Positions 23,116-37,200 of a DNA stretch of 64,000 bases are shown here, piece after piece; position 1 is the first letter of the stretch; every line of letters begins with the position of its first letter. This stretch comes from Amoebophrya sp. A120 (Eukaryota; Sar; Dinophyceae; Syndiniales; Amoebophryaceae). A program made the position numbers and the translations under genes. The stretch lies in contig CAJINV010000004.1 in the NCBI GenBank assembly GCA_905178155.1, forward strand, positions 156,969 through 220,968. Direction: 5' to 3'. The notes below the pieces were generated by a model, which was not told the DNA's origin, searched no databases, and saw nothing but the letters and a program-made list of their open reading frames with translations.

Positions 23116-25222
23116 GGTCCGGGCATCCGCTTCTTCTATGTGATGCTGTGTTATTCGCCATTGCATGACTTTTGTTTTTCGCCACACAACCCACCATGTT
23201 CTTTCCGGTCCACCATATGAAGTGGCAACGAGTGTGCTTACTTACACCTCGCCGTCAGGTGAGCAAGACTTGCGTCAACAGAATGAGTGTAGTTCTATTT
23301 GTGGTTGTGTGTTGCTCGCCGATCTGTTCTTATATGCTCCTTGCAATCTGTGTGATTTATCTGGTAGACCCACATCTAAGATGAAAAGGCACGCTCCTTA
23401 TGCTAGAAAAGAAAAGCGCTGGCGCATTTGTGTAAGAAACACTGCGCGTAGTTGTGCCGGATTCCTGCGCTTCTTCGTCTTCCTCACATGCAAAATTAAT
23501 TTGCATGGAAATGCATGCGTATAGCCATAGCGTACGAGACGGGAGCCAGAAAAAAATGCTCTGCCCAACGGACAGCGGGCGCATGTTTGTGATGCGAAAA
23601 ATTGTGTATCTACGAATGGTTTTTATTTATGTGTGATATGGTAATGGTATTATGGGTGTATTTATTTTCCGGAGGCGGGTATGAAATGAGCCCACGGGGA
23701 CGATGTTGAGAACGACTCATGCCAGACGCAGATTTACAATGGAGATTCGCAGCAGGCTATGCAAATAAAAAACCCTTCCCATACCACAAAGAAAAACAAG
23801 TGCGGACGTTTGTCACCTGAGTAGATAGGCCCCAAGGTGGGTGGTGGGCGTCGTTTCCAATCAGATTTGGGATGTCGCTTCGTGGTAGCTGTTATTTCTC
23901 TGCACGGGCCAGATAAGAGACCAGCCAGTCGCGCATGCCGGCGGACGGGACCTTTTTGTTTGGCGGAGGTCCTGCCAGCACGTGGGCTGCTTTCGCAGCC
24001 CGTGCTGCCTTTCCCGGCGCCGGCCTCGGCGTAAATTTGCGCACGCCATGCTTGCAGCGGCCTTGGGAAGGCCCCACCGCATGGAGCGTCCCGCGCGTTG
24101 GCGCCCCGTTTGGCCTGGGTAGCGCGCGCCGGCCGCTCCTTTGCGTTTGCAGAGCTGCGGCAGGTTTTGGCCATGGCCAGGTCAAGCGATCTACTGGGCG
24201 GGATCGGTAGATCGCTTGGTCCGGCCCCCCAGCCCTGCCGCGTGCCTGGCCCCGGCGAAAGAATAGCGCAGGAGGCCTGCGCCAGGCGAGGGTGATCCAG
24301 CCCGCCGACCGTGCGTGCCGGGACGGGGGGCTGCGTGCCCCCTCGCTGGATCGTGTGTGCGTGCGTCTTCGCGCGCGGGGCCCACCCGGGGGGGGGGGGG
24401 CGTTCGCATTGGACCCCGCGGCGGTTTTGGCAGACACGACGCACACCTCTAGCCACCTTGCCAGCCGCCCGCCCGGAGGGAGCAGACTTTGGCCCGTGCG
24501 TGCTTCGGCAGGTACTTACCTGCCTAGCGCCTGCTCCCCGGTGGCGTGCTGGTAGGCGCCTGGCGGGCGGGTGCGCGGGGCGGGCGTGCGTGGCGTTCGT
24601 CCGGCCGTAGCAGTCCCCTCGCCCCTGCCCCCGCCCTTTGGTAGTGTGTTGACCACGCTGCATATTTATAACAAAAAAACCCGCAGTAGGTAGTCCGCCA
24701 CCGCAGCCGGCATGGGATGACTGTCGACGCGCCCGTCTCGCCTTCGGTTCGCCTTCTCCTGCTGCACAAGTTCGATCCGGAAAGGGTTTAGTTTGGGTTT
24801 CAGGGTTTAAGACGCATTTATAACAAAAAGACGACGGCAGGCGGCCCTTTCTGCCCTGCTTCTGGGCTTGGCGGGGGGCGCTGTCTGTGGCTGCGTCGCG
24901 GGGCCCTTCTGCTTCTTTTCCCTCTGCCGCTTGGCGGTAGTTGCTTGCGCTCATTGAAATCGCTGGCAGTGGTTCGCAGGGGGTTGGAAAGGCTCGCCCC
25001 GTTCCCGCCTGGCTGCATATTCTCGTCGTACGTTGAGTGCCTCCCGTAGGTCAGCGCCACGCACCGTGGGCCCCAACGAACCGCCGCCATGCATTGGGTG
25101 TTGGCAGGAGGGCAAGCGCCGCAACATCCTCCAGCTAGCGCGCTTTGGTTGAGGGCCGCCCCCCCTTCACAATGAAAGACCCGAGCGCGCGCTCCGTGTC
25201 GCCAATCTATCAGCGCCTCAAA
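23116..25222. other. Intergenic or 5' region of the PAN gene; GC-rich, no supported gene
   Basis: 23830-25150 is very GC-rich with long overlapping frames on both strands, probably spurious. ATTTATAACAAAAA followed by AACCCGC or GACGGC occurs at about 24664 and 24816. First exons of the downstream gene may be hidden here. Confidence 0.4.
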
Positions 25223-25278
25223 TCTAATCGGCTCGCTGGCCCCGCTATAAGTATGGGGAGGAAAAAGTTTGCACCTTG

Positions 25279-28200
25279 ATGGCCGGTTTCCGCGATGATC
25301 AAAATAAGAAGAAGCAGGGAGGGCTGAAACGACTGACGCGGAGCGACTTGACGAACGGCCAATTTAGCGCATTCGGCGTAACTTACCCCAATCGCGACTC
25401 CGCTTTCACGTTCGACGAATGTGTGAGCGCCTGCCTCTTATCAAATGTAAAAATGTCGGGGTCGGGAAGAGTTGGAACTTGTGGCGCAAACGCTGGACCA
25501 CAGATTTTGGGCGCAAACGCTGGACCACAGAGTTGGAACTTGTGGCGCAAGAAGTTGACAGATTTTGGCGCTCATGTGTTGCATGAGCGCCAAAATCTGT
25601 CAACTTCTTGGCACGAAAGTAGGAAGTTTCTCATGCGGGACAGGCATCATGTGGCGTGCGCAGAACCTGTTGCGCTTTTGCCTGCAACATCAGACGCCAT
25701 TTGCGTGATCCGAAATTTGCATGACAAATCTCCAGCCAACCAAATCTCACAATCTTCCAGACCCAGACACTTTTGCATTTGATACCCCTGGGACCTTGAG
25801 GCAAGTGTGGAGCGGGCAGACAAAACGCAGTCGGAGCCGGCCGAGGTCGGCTGCGTATGAATCTGTCAGGATTGAAATCGTCAAAGTTGAAATGGTTTGC
25901 CATGCATAAAATGCAAGGCATGAAGCGCCTGCCTTGCTGGGATGGCAAGCGAGGCAGATTGTGAGCCTTTTTAGGGTTTGGGATAGAGCTGCTACAGGAG
26001 CATGACAAAAGCGCCCTTCTGTGCCCAAACAGCATGACAAATTGGATTTCGGTGCTCCGAAAATTTGTCATGCGCCGCAGTAGCACAGTCTGTTTATGTA
26101 ATGCGCCGCTTAGGAATTGGTCTTCCAACTGGTATCCATTTTATGCATGACAAATTATTTCAACTTTGTCGATTTCAAACCTGGCGCTTCCATACCGCGA
26201 GGGAATAGTGTATGCCAATGGCGGAGACGACGAGGGCCATTGTTGGCTGAAGCGAAAAGCTTGCTGTGAGTCGGAGAATGAGCAGTCGGGTCTTGATCGG
26301 ACGTTTTCCCCTGTGCCCGCCCTCGCCGGCGACCCACTGACCGCATTGCCGCGTATCTCCGTGCGGATCGATGACGAGTGCAAACAGACGCTGCGGGCTG
26401 GCCTGGGGCTATCCTGTGTAATAACGTCCCCACGCCCCCAGACCCAGTTCTCGCTCACTTTTTTTCACATTTTGAAATCTTCCTGTGCTTTACGTTGGTC
26501 TCTCCCACAACAAAAGAAGGACACATCAGACATCAGACCCAGCGTCAAGATGACAAATTTGCTTACACCAGTCAAAAAGTTTTTAACCTGATGTATTTCT
26601 TGGCCACGCGACCGACGGGCGTGGCGATCCCTGAGGAGCACGACACACATTCCAATTTCAAAAATATAAAACGAGATGGCATCCTCAGAAAACGGCGCTC
26701 ATGGGATTTGTGCATGAGGAACGTTTATTCTGGGGCGCAGATTTGCGTGACATCAACTCTGGGGCGGGGACGTTTTCGCACAGAATGCGCGCCGTTCTTC
26801 ACCCTCGCAAAAAAGGACGACTTTATGCCATCCTACAGCGGACTTTTTCGGCTTTATGTCCCAAAAACGTCGGGGGTGGCGGCTAACAAAGAGTGCACCA
26901 TTATCATGTGTAAAAACCTCTCCACCCCAGAGTCAAGATGGGATTTTTGCTACACAAGTCAGCAAGTTTTGGCTGTTGCGTATGACAAGCTTTGGTCTCT
27001 AGTATAATAGCGCTGCTTGGCTAGTAGAGCCGCATCACAAATCCAGCTCCCTATCCTGATTAGCGCATGACAAAGTACCAGACAGCATGAGAAAGTGCTG
27101 CTCATGGGGTTGCGCATGAGAAACCTTTTAGGCATGCAGATTTGCGTGACAACTTTGGGGGGGACGTTTTTCCTCAGGATAACCATGTACGAGGACGTCG
27201 GGGTAGAACGTAAAATATCCTGTGCAAAAGTATCGCACTCGTACTGCAGTCATGCATTGCAGATGCTTTTCTTAAAGTAAATCCGCATTCACAAACTTAT
27301 TTTCTCATGCTGAAGAAATTTGTATTTGTAATGCATTTCCATTTGTACGAGGAGTGCGATACTTTTGCGGTTCATATAAAACCGCCAGCGACGCCTTTGC
27401 GGTACTTACCGAATGCATATATGTTATCTGGGTCTGGAAGAGTGTAGACTTGTCATGCAGGAGGTTTTCCATGATCCGTGATGTCTGTGATCGTGATGTA
27501 CGCCCTAGCATCACAGAGCTTTTGATGAGGGCTTCTAGATGCCAATCCCGCATGACAAATGCCCTTTTGGCCTAGAAAAAATTGGGCTCCTGTTGCTGCT
27601 CATGCAATGCAGAGTTTTTTACAATCCAAACGCAGGATGATCACAAGTTCCAGCTTTCCAGACCCAGGAGACATATTTGCGTTTGATAGCACTCCCACTT
27701 CCGCAACAGGTGTTCGCATTAAAGGATGCGACGAATTTATCGCCAGAAAAAAACTGTCTCACTGTAAACTTGTAATGCAGATGAAAATACATCTCACTCG
27801 CACAAGTGTTTGTCGTGCTAGACACAATTATCAAGACGGTGAGTTTTTACCTGCGTAGTCTCCGTTTTCCCTTAGGAACCTTGTACGGCAGATTTTCTCT
27901 GTCATGTAGAACGAACTTGCGATGCAAAACCTGCAAAATCCTATACAGTGAAACGCTTTTTTCTCACGATAGAATACAGCGGCTGTCGGGAATTTCATTA
28001 CAACAGCAGAAGGCTGCTTCGAGTGGTGCTTTCGCAGCAGCAAGTGCGTTGCGTTTACGCTTTTACCCAACATATGAGAGTGCACAATTCCCCCTCTTCC
28101 TCATTTGTCATGCAAAACCCCATATGCAAGTGCTTCCCTGTGGCACTGTTTGCATGACAGATTCCGGAAGGAGCCCAAACAGTACTACACTAGGCGCACA

Positions 28201-31200
28201 AATTTGTCATGCGCAGGCTCCACCCACGACGTGTGCTGGTGTTTGTAATATGATTGCTGTTCATCTTCATGGAATACAAACGAGGGGAGTTGGGGGAGTT
28301 GTGCACTGTCATGCAACACCTTTGCCGAATATAGCGACAGCGACCCGAAAATTACGGAAGTCTCGTCAGAGCCGTATGCCTGTAGTGTAAGCAGTGAAAT
28401 TTCTGCGTGCGTCCCAGCCACCCTCTATGGCCCTCTCCGCTGCCAGCTTTACTCGTCCTTGAAGCGGTCGTATGGAACTGTCAGAATTGAAAGTAACAAA
28501 GCTAGAATTACTATCTATTATATTCATGCGAAAAAAGAGGTCTACAGAGGGTAGACGAGAGGTGGCCGAGAGGTCAAAAAGAGGTAAAAAGAGGTCGACA
28601 GAGGTGGGGAGGTGGCGCGGGAGGTCGTCAGGGAGGGTGGCCGAGAGGTGGCGCGGGTATAGCCAGCCGAACCGTTCACCCTAAGGCCGCGCCTATAGGG
28701 ACCAGAGGGGGCCGAGACGGTGCAGGGAGGGCAAGCGAGAGGGGGACAGAGGTGCCGAGAGGTTGCGCGAATAAGGGCGAACCTCTCGCGCACCCTCCTG
28801 GCCACCTCTCGGCCACCTCTGTAGACCTCTACCGGCGAGTATAGCCGGATTATTAGCAACACCTCTCGGGAGAGGTGAAAAAGAGGGCCCGCGAGAGGGT
28901 AAAAAAGACCGGAATCCGCCCGGTACAGGGCCGATCTTCTGGGGGGGTTTTGCATCGCGTGGGGCCGCACCCTCTCGCGCCGGCCTCTCGCGCCGCCCTC
29001 CGTCCCGCGCTACCCTCTTGCGCCAACAGTTTCCGCCGAGAATCCATTTGGGCGAGGGCGGAAGGGCGGCCCACAATTGGCAGCGTGGTTCCCGCTCTGC
29101 TTCGGCACCTACGCCCAGGCGGCTACTGTTCGCGCCCAAGCCTCGCTGCAGTTGCTCCCTGCGCATAGCGCCGAAAGGCGCGGGAAGCGCGCAGGAGGCC
29201 CTGCGGGCTGACATGGCGCAAGGCGGCGCCAGAAATTTGGTCGGTCTGTCACAGTGTGGTCCTGAAATTTGGCAGGGCTCTGGTGCTGCGGTCCGATCCG
29301 CAAATAGTTATGCCCCAGCGCAACAGCCTTGCGCCCCGGCGGCAGCCGGGGCATGGCTGGCAATTTCTCATGCATAAAATCTATACCAGTCGGACCCACA
29401 GTTTCCAATCGGCGCATGACAAATTTTCCTGGCCTCTGCAGCAAGTCTTTTTATGCTGTTTAGGGCAAGAGGGCTCCTCCCTGTCATGCTAGTCAGCAGC
29501 CCAATTCCTGACCGTTGCCAGCGCCATAATCTGCCTCCCGTGCGTCCTTTGCAATAGAGTCAGTCTCTGTGTTGCATTTTATGCATGACAAATCATTTCA
29601 ACTTTGTCGATTTCGAACCTGACACATCCATAGGCGGCCGCAGGAAAAATACGAGTGGGGCGAGAACGGCCCGAAGTATCAAATGCAAATATGTCTGGCT
29701 CTGGAACATTCTAAACTTGTGATGCTGTCTCTGGATTCTAAAAAGATTTGTATTGCATGACCAGCAAGTGGACTCCGGTTTGTGCTACGCGGAGAGGGCA
29801 TTTCTCATGCGGTACAGGTATCGCAAAGCCCTCTAAAAATCTTCTGTGATGCTACGGCACGCATCACAGACATCGCGGCTCATGGAAAATATGCATGACA
29901 AATCTAGAAATCTTGCAGACCCAGACATTCTTGCATTTGATACGACGGGTTCCGTGGGGATGATCTTGGGCGACTCCAATCCTGACAAGACGCTCGCGTC
30001 AAAATGCTATCCTGTGCAAAAGTATCGTACTCGTAGTAATCCCATTCATGCATTACAAATTTTTTTCTCAAGGTAAATCCGCATTACAAATTTCAAGGAT
30101 AGCCATGAGGGAACGCATTGAGTCTACTCATGGCTATTTGCCTCCTTTTTGCATGGGTGGCTCCTGGGGTCTCCTCTTCGCGTCGGTTTGCTTTGTGCCA
30201 AGTTCGGTCGTGGGGCTTCAGAGGAACAAAACTATAACGATCGCACTCGTGGGGACAAATTGCATATGGGGCCGTAGATCAAGTATTTCCACTTAGTGCG
30301 TCTTTATTAATTCCCTCAGGAGCACTGCTGTGTCTATCTCGATTCCCATTGTGCCACTCGTAGGCATTGCTTTCCGCTCAGTTTCATTATCTGCCTTGTC
30401 AGAGCGCAAATAATGGGAGTAGTAGTGCGTCGGGTTGTCCCTGCCAGTTCACGACCCGCCACTGATGCCGCGCTGCGAAGGGAGGGGCAGCGTGCTACTG
30501 TCGGCCCTGCTTGCTACCGCGGAGGGAGCGGCCCAAGTTCCCGCACCCACCGGAAACGCCGAGGGTTCGCGCGAGACCGACAGCCACCCCCTATCCCCGG
30601 GCGGAGCCCCCCCACTCTACCCCCGGAACCCGCCCCCCTATACCGCCACTTCTTTGGAGCCCAGAGATTGTATCATGTTCCCCCCCTTCACCAGGACCGA
30701 GCCCCGATAGCGCCGCGAAGGGGCCGAGCACGCTTTGACGAAGCCGCAAAGGGCCTGGAAGAAATACACCGCAGAGCAAATCCATGGAGCGCCTATGCAT
30801 GTAGAGTTTGCATGGCGGCGCGCTTCCTTGTAGTGGCGACCTTCTATCTTGGCATGGCGACGCATGATGACAGTCAGAAGCAGAAGGCATGCGCGAGCAA
30901 AGGACAAGGGAGATACCACGTTCCAAGATTTGCCGAGCAAATTGCATAACGATGCGGAAAGACAGAGGCTTTTTTTGAAAGAGAGGCCATTCACACCATG
31001 CGAGGCCACCCGCGCGAGTATTCTAAAATAGGGAATACTCCCCAACCGCCCTACGGCCATGGTTGTGAAAAAAAACGGCGCCGCGGGTCCCCGGGTTCGC
31101 ACAGCCACCCAGTTTTTTTACTAACTATTATCCAACAGCAGTCCGTCGAGCAGTCCCAGTACCCCCCGAGTAGCCCCCCCAGCTACCACCTCGAGCCTAT

Positions 31201-34200
31201 GGCCCCACCTGCTGCCTCGGCACCAACTGGATCGGCTCACCATCCGCTTCCGGGGGGTGCAAATTGGTATCTAACCGACACTGTGCCAAGAGGAGGGCCC
31301 CCCCGGGACCGCCTGGCGATAGCCTGCCATGGGTTTCGCTGTCTCCGGGCGGCGTAGCGAGTTATCCTGCGAAAGCTTAAAACCTGCAGAAAACGGGCCG
31401 CGGATGCGTTCTTGCTGGACATTGCCAACATTTGCCCACGCAGAGCCGTTGGCTTGCTGGACACACACAGCCAACATTTGTCCAAAACAGCCGAGGGCCA
31501 AGACGACGCCGCGAGGACGACCGCAGGGGGTCTGTCTCCAAGAAGAAGAAGATGGCGAGGGAATGCGTCATGCATTTATACGAGTGCGATACTTTTGCAG
31601 TTCATAAATGCCGCAGGCAGCTGATGAGCGCGGTCATCCGCGCGCAGCCGTAGGGATGTGTCAGGTTTGAATTCGTCAAAGTTGAAATAATCTGCAAACG
31701 CATAAAATGCATGACCCGAGGTGCGTGTGTTGCAGAGCAGGCAAGTGAGGCCGATTGTAAGCCTGTTCGGGGTTACAGCTCGAGCTGCTAAAGTAGCATG
31801 AGAAAATCGAGGCTCTTCTTTGCCTAAACAGCATGACAAACTGGATTTAGGGACCGCCGAAATTTGTCATGCGCCACTTGGCTCAAGGCTTTGCATTGTT
31901 TCCTGAGATCCAACAATCAAATCTAGAACAGGGGGAGCTATGCCGTAGAGTACACACGATAACTCGCAATCATTTTACCACCACTGACACCACGCCGGTA
32001 TCTCCCCCGACCCCCTGAGGAGGAGTTTCGAACGAAGTAGATAAACGCCCGAGCGTGGCGGGTCCGCTGTGCCCCCCTTTGCAGTAGCCTGCTAGATCTC
32101 AGGCCCCCCTTTACAGTAGCCGAGATCTCAGACCCAGCGTTTCGCGTTGCCGAGTGCCCATCCTAAAAGTGACCTCCTTCCCGCCCGGACATGGCGCCTA
32201 AATCCTGCAGCAGTCGTCCACGCGCCATCCTGCGCAGCAGCAAGGTCCTCGCTTAGCCTGACGGGCATGGGCAGCAGCTTCTCCATGTTCGCGGAGTCGC
32301 CGTTTACCGTCCTGCGGGTGTCCACTCCAGAGGAGCGGCACATAGTAGTCGTGCCGTACAACCGCAATCCGGGGAGGCGAGAGTCGGGGCGCGCAATAGG
32401 CTGCGGGTCGTAGTCTCCCACACACAACACCACCAAAGCGAGACAGGCCGCACCACTGCCAAACACGGAGGCACCGACCGCCAGCGCGCGACCAGGGCAG
32501 GCGTAGGCCCACACTGCGCGGCGCCTAGGTTCACGCGGAGTCCACTCGTGCCGGGCACAGGCGCGGCGCAAGACGCTAGCAAATGCGGCAGGGCTGGAAG
32601 AATTTCAGCAGTAAGCCCAGCAAGAAGCCTACTCCCGTAGCACGCAACAAAAGATGTGTAGGGGCACTCAACAAAAGGTGTGTAGCAGCAAACTCTTCGG
32701 CTCGAAGCATTTGCGTACCGGGGCCGACGAACGCAAGCGGCACGACCACCGAAACGCTCCCAGCCGGGTGAGGTTCCACCATGGGCCCACGTCACATTTT
32801 CACCTCGGGAAGCCCGCTGCCCCCGGTCTTGCATGTTCTGAATAAATTATGTATCAGACTGACGCTTGCATGGCCCCCAAGAAAAGTGTCCCCACCGTCC
32901 TCCCATGTGTTCCCTTGCCGCTGCCCCTTTGTGAAGTCGAAAACGTCGCCCATGATCATTATGGGTATGGTCTAGCCTGTAGCTTCTCCTCCTGGGTTAC
33001 TGGCGGCCTGGTCAGTTTTCGGACAGTGACAGCTGCTCTGCCTGCTCTCCATGGGGCGCGTGTTGTTGTGCGTGCGTCCCTGCTAAGGTATTGCAATAGT
33101 GAATGTGGCAAATAAAAACAGCTGCCAGCTCTCACATTGTGCTGGTGGTCTGTGCTCTGCCAGATAGGAATGTGAAGTGGGTTGGGCCGTTTCCGTCCCC
33201 GTTGCTGGTGCTGGTGCTCCGGGGTGGTTGGCTATGTCCTAGAGTTGTATTGGTGGCGTTTTGTGTGAGGAGTATAGTGGGGAGTGCCAGGTCCATAGGG
33301 CCCGGGGGGGCGGCGTCTTCGGGTTGATCAATTCACCTGATGCACAATGTCCCGCCCGCAGTAGCGCAGTCTGTTTATGTCATGCGCCACTTGGAATAAA
33401 CTAGGCGCCAACTGGTATCCGCTTTATGCATGACAAACTATTTCAACTTTGACGATTTCAATCCTGACGCTTCCATAAGCCGGGCAACAAAAATATGGTG
33501 AAGCTGGATGGCCACTACTTTCAGGGCCTACCGGAGGGTTACGTTTTTCCGCCGGAGCAGTATGATTCGGGGAAGAACTCGTACACGCCTGGGTATTCGA
33601 ACTTATCAAATGCAAAAGTGTCTGGGTCTGGAAGATTGCCAGGCTTGTCATGCACATTTTGCATGACTCCTGATGTCTGTGATGCATGCCCTAGCATCAC
33701 AGATTTTGTGAGGGCTTCCTGATGCCTATACCGCCTGACAAATGCTCTTTCCGTTGAGCAAAACTTGGACTCTCTTTGCTGCTCATGCAGTACAGATTTT
33801 TTTACAATCCAAAATCAGCGTGACAAGTTGCAATCTTCCAGACCCAGACATTTTTACACTTGATAGAACTACGGCCGGTACGACTGCTACACAACGCATC
33901 ACGATATCAATTTTGACGAGTGGCACGGGGCGGCTTCGTACGCATTGCAAATATGATGTCTGGGCTTGGAAATTTATTTGCATTGCTGGAGCTCGCATGA
34001 TCCTCGCCAAGTCGCCGCTCGCAAGGTCGGCAAAACAGCGTGACTATGAACGGACAGAATACAACTCGACCCCAAGAATAGCATATAGCGTCACGAGAAT
34101 GAAACGAGCGACCTAGTACGAGAATGACGCAGCAATGGGGCCCCACCCGCTTCCAACTTTTCCCGCTCTGGACGGTTGAGAAGCTGCACTTTTCAAGGGG

Positions 34201-37200
34201 CCTTTGCCCGTTTTTTCGCGCAAAGCTACTTGCTTTACTCGCGGCTTTTCTCCACTCGAGCGGTCGGGTGGAGAAAAGCCGTATTACAAATTCGCAAAAC
34301 CGGCCGGATTTAGATGCGGTTTTTCTCCCCGCAGGAGAAAAGCCGCAGCACAAATTCGCAAACTTCGACGCGATCTTTCTCCCCCCGAGACCTCGGGGTG
34401 GAGAAAGACCGTATCACAAAAGGCCCGAGCTCCGCATTACGGGCTCTCCGCATTACAAATGCGGAAAAAGCTGTTTTTTACATGCGGCTTCCCAGAGCTC
34501 GGGGTTGTGGCTATGGCTAATGCGGAAAGCCCGGAGCTGGAGCTTAGGTTCTCCGCATTACAAAGGCGGAAAAATCCGGGCTCTCCGTACTACAAACCCC
34601 ACCTTTCGCCACAGGCGGCTGCTGCCGCACCGTCGTGCGTAACCTTTTGCGCGATGTTATCATCAAGCTACAAAATGCCCATTCTCCCACACGCGCATCA
34701 ATAGCATCGGGCATTAGGTTATGCTGCATGGTGCCCCTGCGTGAGAACTTCCCTCTCAGCGACACCATGCGGCATTAAATTATGCGCGACCTGTAGCTGT
34801 CTTTTTCTTCGCCGTTAAGCGTTGCGCAGCTTCTTTTCTTTGCTGAAGCTCGCATCCTCCCCAAGTCGACGCGTGCAAGGTCGGCATAACAGCGTGACAA
34901 ATTTTGCGAGGCTAGTGCCTTTTGCTGTTGCAGACAAGGGCTCACGACTGACTCTTAAAAAGCAGGACAAGCAGGCTTCTTCTACTAGCACGAGCACGAC
35001 CAGTCGCATTGATCAACATGCATATTATGATAAGTGGTACAGATCGTGGCCGCGTGGTTCAGATCTCGCATCACAAATCCAGACCCCGATAGTACATTTG
35101 CATTTGTAGTGCATATACTGTTATGGACTGCAAAAGTATCGTACTCGTATAAATGCATTACAAATTTTCTCAGCATGAAAAATAAAATTTGTCATGCTGA
35201 TTTACCTTAAGAAAAGAGACCGGTACGCGCTGAGGCCTAGATTTGTAATCACCATGCTACGATGAGGGTTACTATTTTTGTGTCGCGCATACCATCGGGG
35301 AAAGCAGGGGGCCCCCGCCTCCCGCCCTCTCGGTCGCCCGCTGCGTATCCCGCTTGCAGGGGGCCCCCGCCCTTCCGCCTGCCGCCTCCACAGGGGGCCC
35401 CCGCTCCTCACCGGGGCCGCCCGCCTGGTGAAACAGGGGGCCCCCGCCCCCCGCCCTCTCACCCGCTGCGTATCCCGCCTCCGCAGGGGGCCCCCGCCCT
35501 TCCACCTCCGCAGGGGGCCCCCGCTCCTTTCCCGGGTCGCCCGCCGGAGGCCACAGGGGGCCTCCGTCCTTCTCCGCGGTAAGTCTCTCTCGCCCGCAGG
35601 GGGCCCCCCACCTCCACCTTTGGTGCCCTAGGGTGTTCGAGGGGCCCCCCACCCTTGGGGCCCCCCGCCCCTCACTCCTGGTGTTCGAGGGGGTCCCCCG
35701 CCTTCCTTTCCCACTCGCAAGGGCTCCTGTCAAGTACATCGCTCCGCGCCCGCAATAGGGGAAACGCAGCGGGGCCCCGCCCCGCATTCACCCCCGTTGC
35801 CGCAGGCCGGGAGCTCGCGCTGGCGCCCTGCCCTCCCAAGAAGTGGCAACACATTCATGGGCCCCGCGCGGCTGAAGTACATAACCAGTAGCGACGCCTA
35901 GGCCTCTACGCGGGGCCAACCGCAAATACGCGGCTGGGCCAACCAGTAGCGCCGCGTGGGCCTCTGCGCGGGGTCAACCGCAAGTACGCGGCTGGAGCAG
36001 GGCAGACGTACGCAAAGGCCCGCGCATAGCGCCTGAACACACGGCGACGGCGACGTGGGACGGCGGGCACAGAGTTGGACAAGCTGACTGTGGCCGCCGA
36101 CGTGGGTACGCACGCTGCCCGCGCGTGCCGAGGTGATCGGCAGGGGCGGCCTGCGCGAGCGGGGGGCCTCTGCAAGAATTAGGGGCAGCAGCCCTGTTGG
36201 GCTGTCACTGGTGTCCATGTTGTTTAGGAAGGCCGCAGGACTTTTGTGCTCGTTGGTTGTCAATGCGCCGCATTGACAACGAACCAGAGCAGTGTGTTGG
36301 GGAATACTGCCCACATGCGCCGGCACACGCACTACGCGCGCGGGAAAATATTGCCCCCAAGCGTTGGCGCCAACATGTGCCAGGGCACGGACGCAGTGCG
36401 CCGAGCAGCCGGAGCCGTGCTGTTAGGGCGTGCGGATTCTGACCCGCGCCGGCAAGGGCCACCACGGAAAAAAGTAGACACGCGCCCGGGCGCGCAACGG
36501 AAATACTGCCCACATGCGCCGCGGTGCGGGCTAGCGCGATGCCAGGCAGCCGCAAGCCTGGCGCGGAGCGTTGCAAGGGGAGGCGCTCCGTGAAACAGGG
36601 CCCACACCGTCGCGACCCCAACGCGCGACGGTCGCGGCAAACCACGGAAACCAACTCCGGACGCTGGCGCCATACCATTGGGGTTCGAGAGAAAGTCGCC
36701 GCGCTTGTTCCGATTTGTGTCACGGCGAGACACATCGTGAAAAAAGGACCCTGCCCTCGTGATTCGGCTGCGCGGCTTTCGCGAAATATCGCGGAAAAGC
36801 AGAAAAAACCAATGCCGCAAACAGGGCCCGTAGCATCGCGATTCGCGACGCAAGCGGTAATTTTTTGCACGATTTTTTGCACGGTGCAAATACTCGTGCA
36901 AAAGAGGCCCTACCATCGCGATTAGCATAGAAAACACAGCAACTTTTGCACGATTTTCACCAGTTTCACGACAAATCCCGGGACTCGGGGAAGTCCCGGG
37001 ATTCCGGAAAGACGTGAGTAAAAGACAAAAGCAAAAACCAGAAGACTCCGAAGGGCCAACCCGCATGGTATGGCGCGCGTAGGCCAATAGAGTCCTTATG
37101 TTTTCGTAATGTAAAAAAAGCCGCTTCACGAGGGCACCACGCCCGGGCATATACGCAAGGTTTGACCCCAATCACGATGCTAGTGCGAATAATTCTAGGC

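Noticed and set aside
22957-23187. Minus-strand frame of 76 codons
   Set aside because: It overlaps the last S1 exon on the + strand, which has better support from S2 similarity.
23734-24954. Long minus-strand open frame (406 codons)
   Set aside because: Very GC-rich, Arg/Ala/Pro/Gly-biased, with equally long overlapping frames on the other strand and no recognisable domain; open by composition.
28693-29214. Minus-strand frame of 173 codons
   Set aside because: Lies in GAGAGG repeat and GC-rich cargo inside a composite introner.
33986-34901. LTR retrotransposon
   Set aside because: The direct repeats are only about 57 bp and imperfect, and there is no polymerase, integrase or primer-binding site between them.
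35272-35787. Frames encoding GAPCRRGGP-like repeats
   Set aside because: Direct translation of the CAGGGGGCCCCCGC array.
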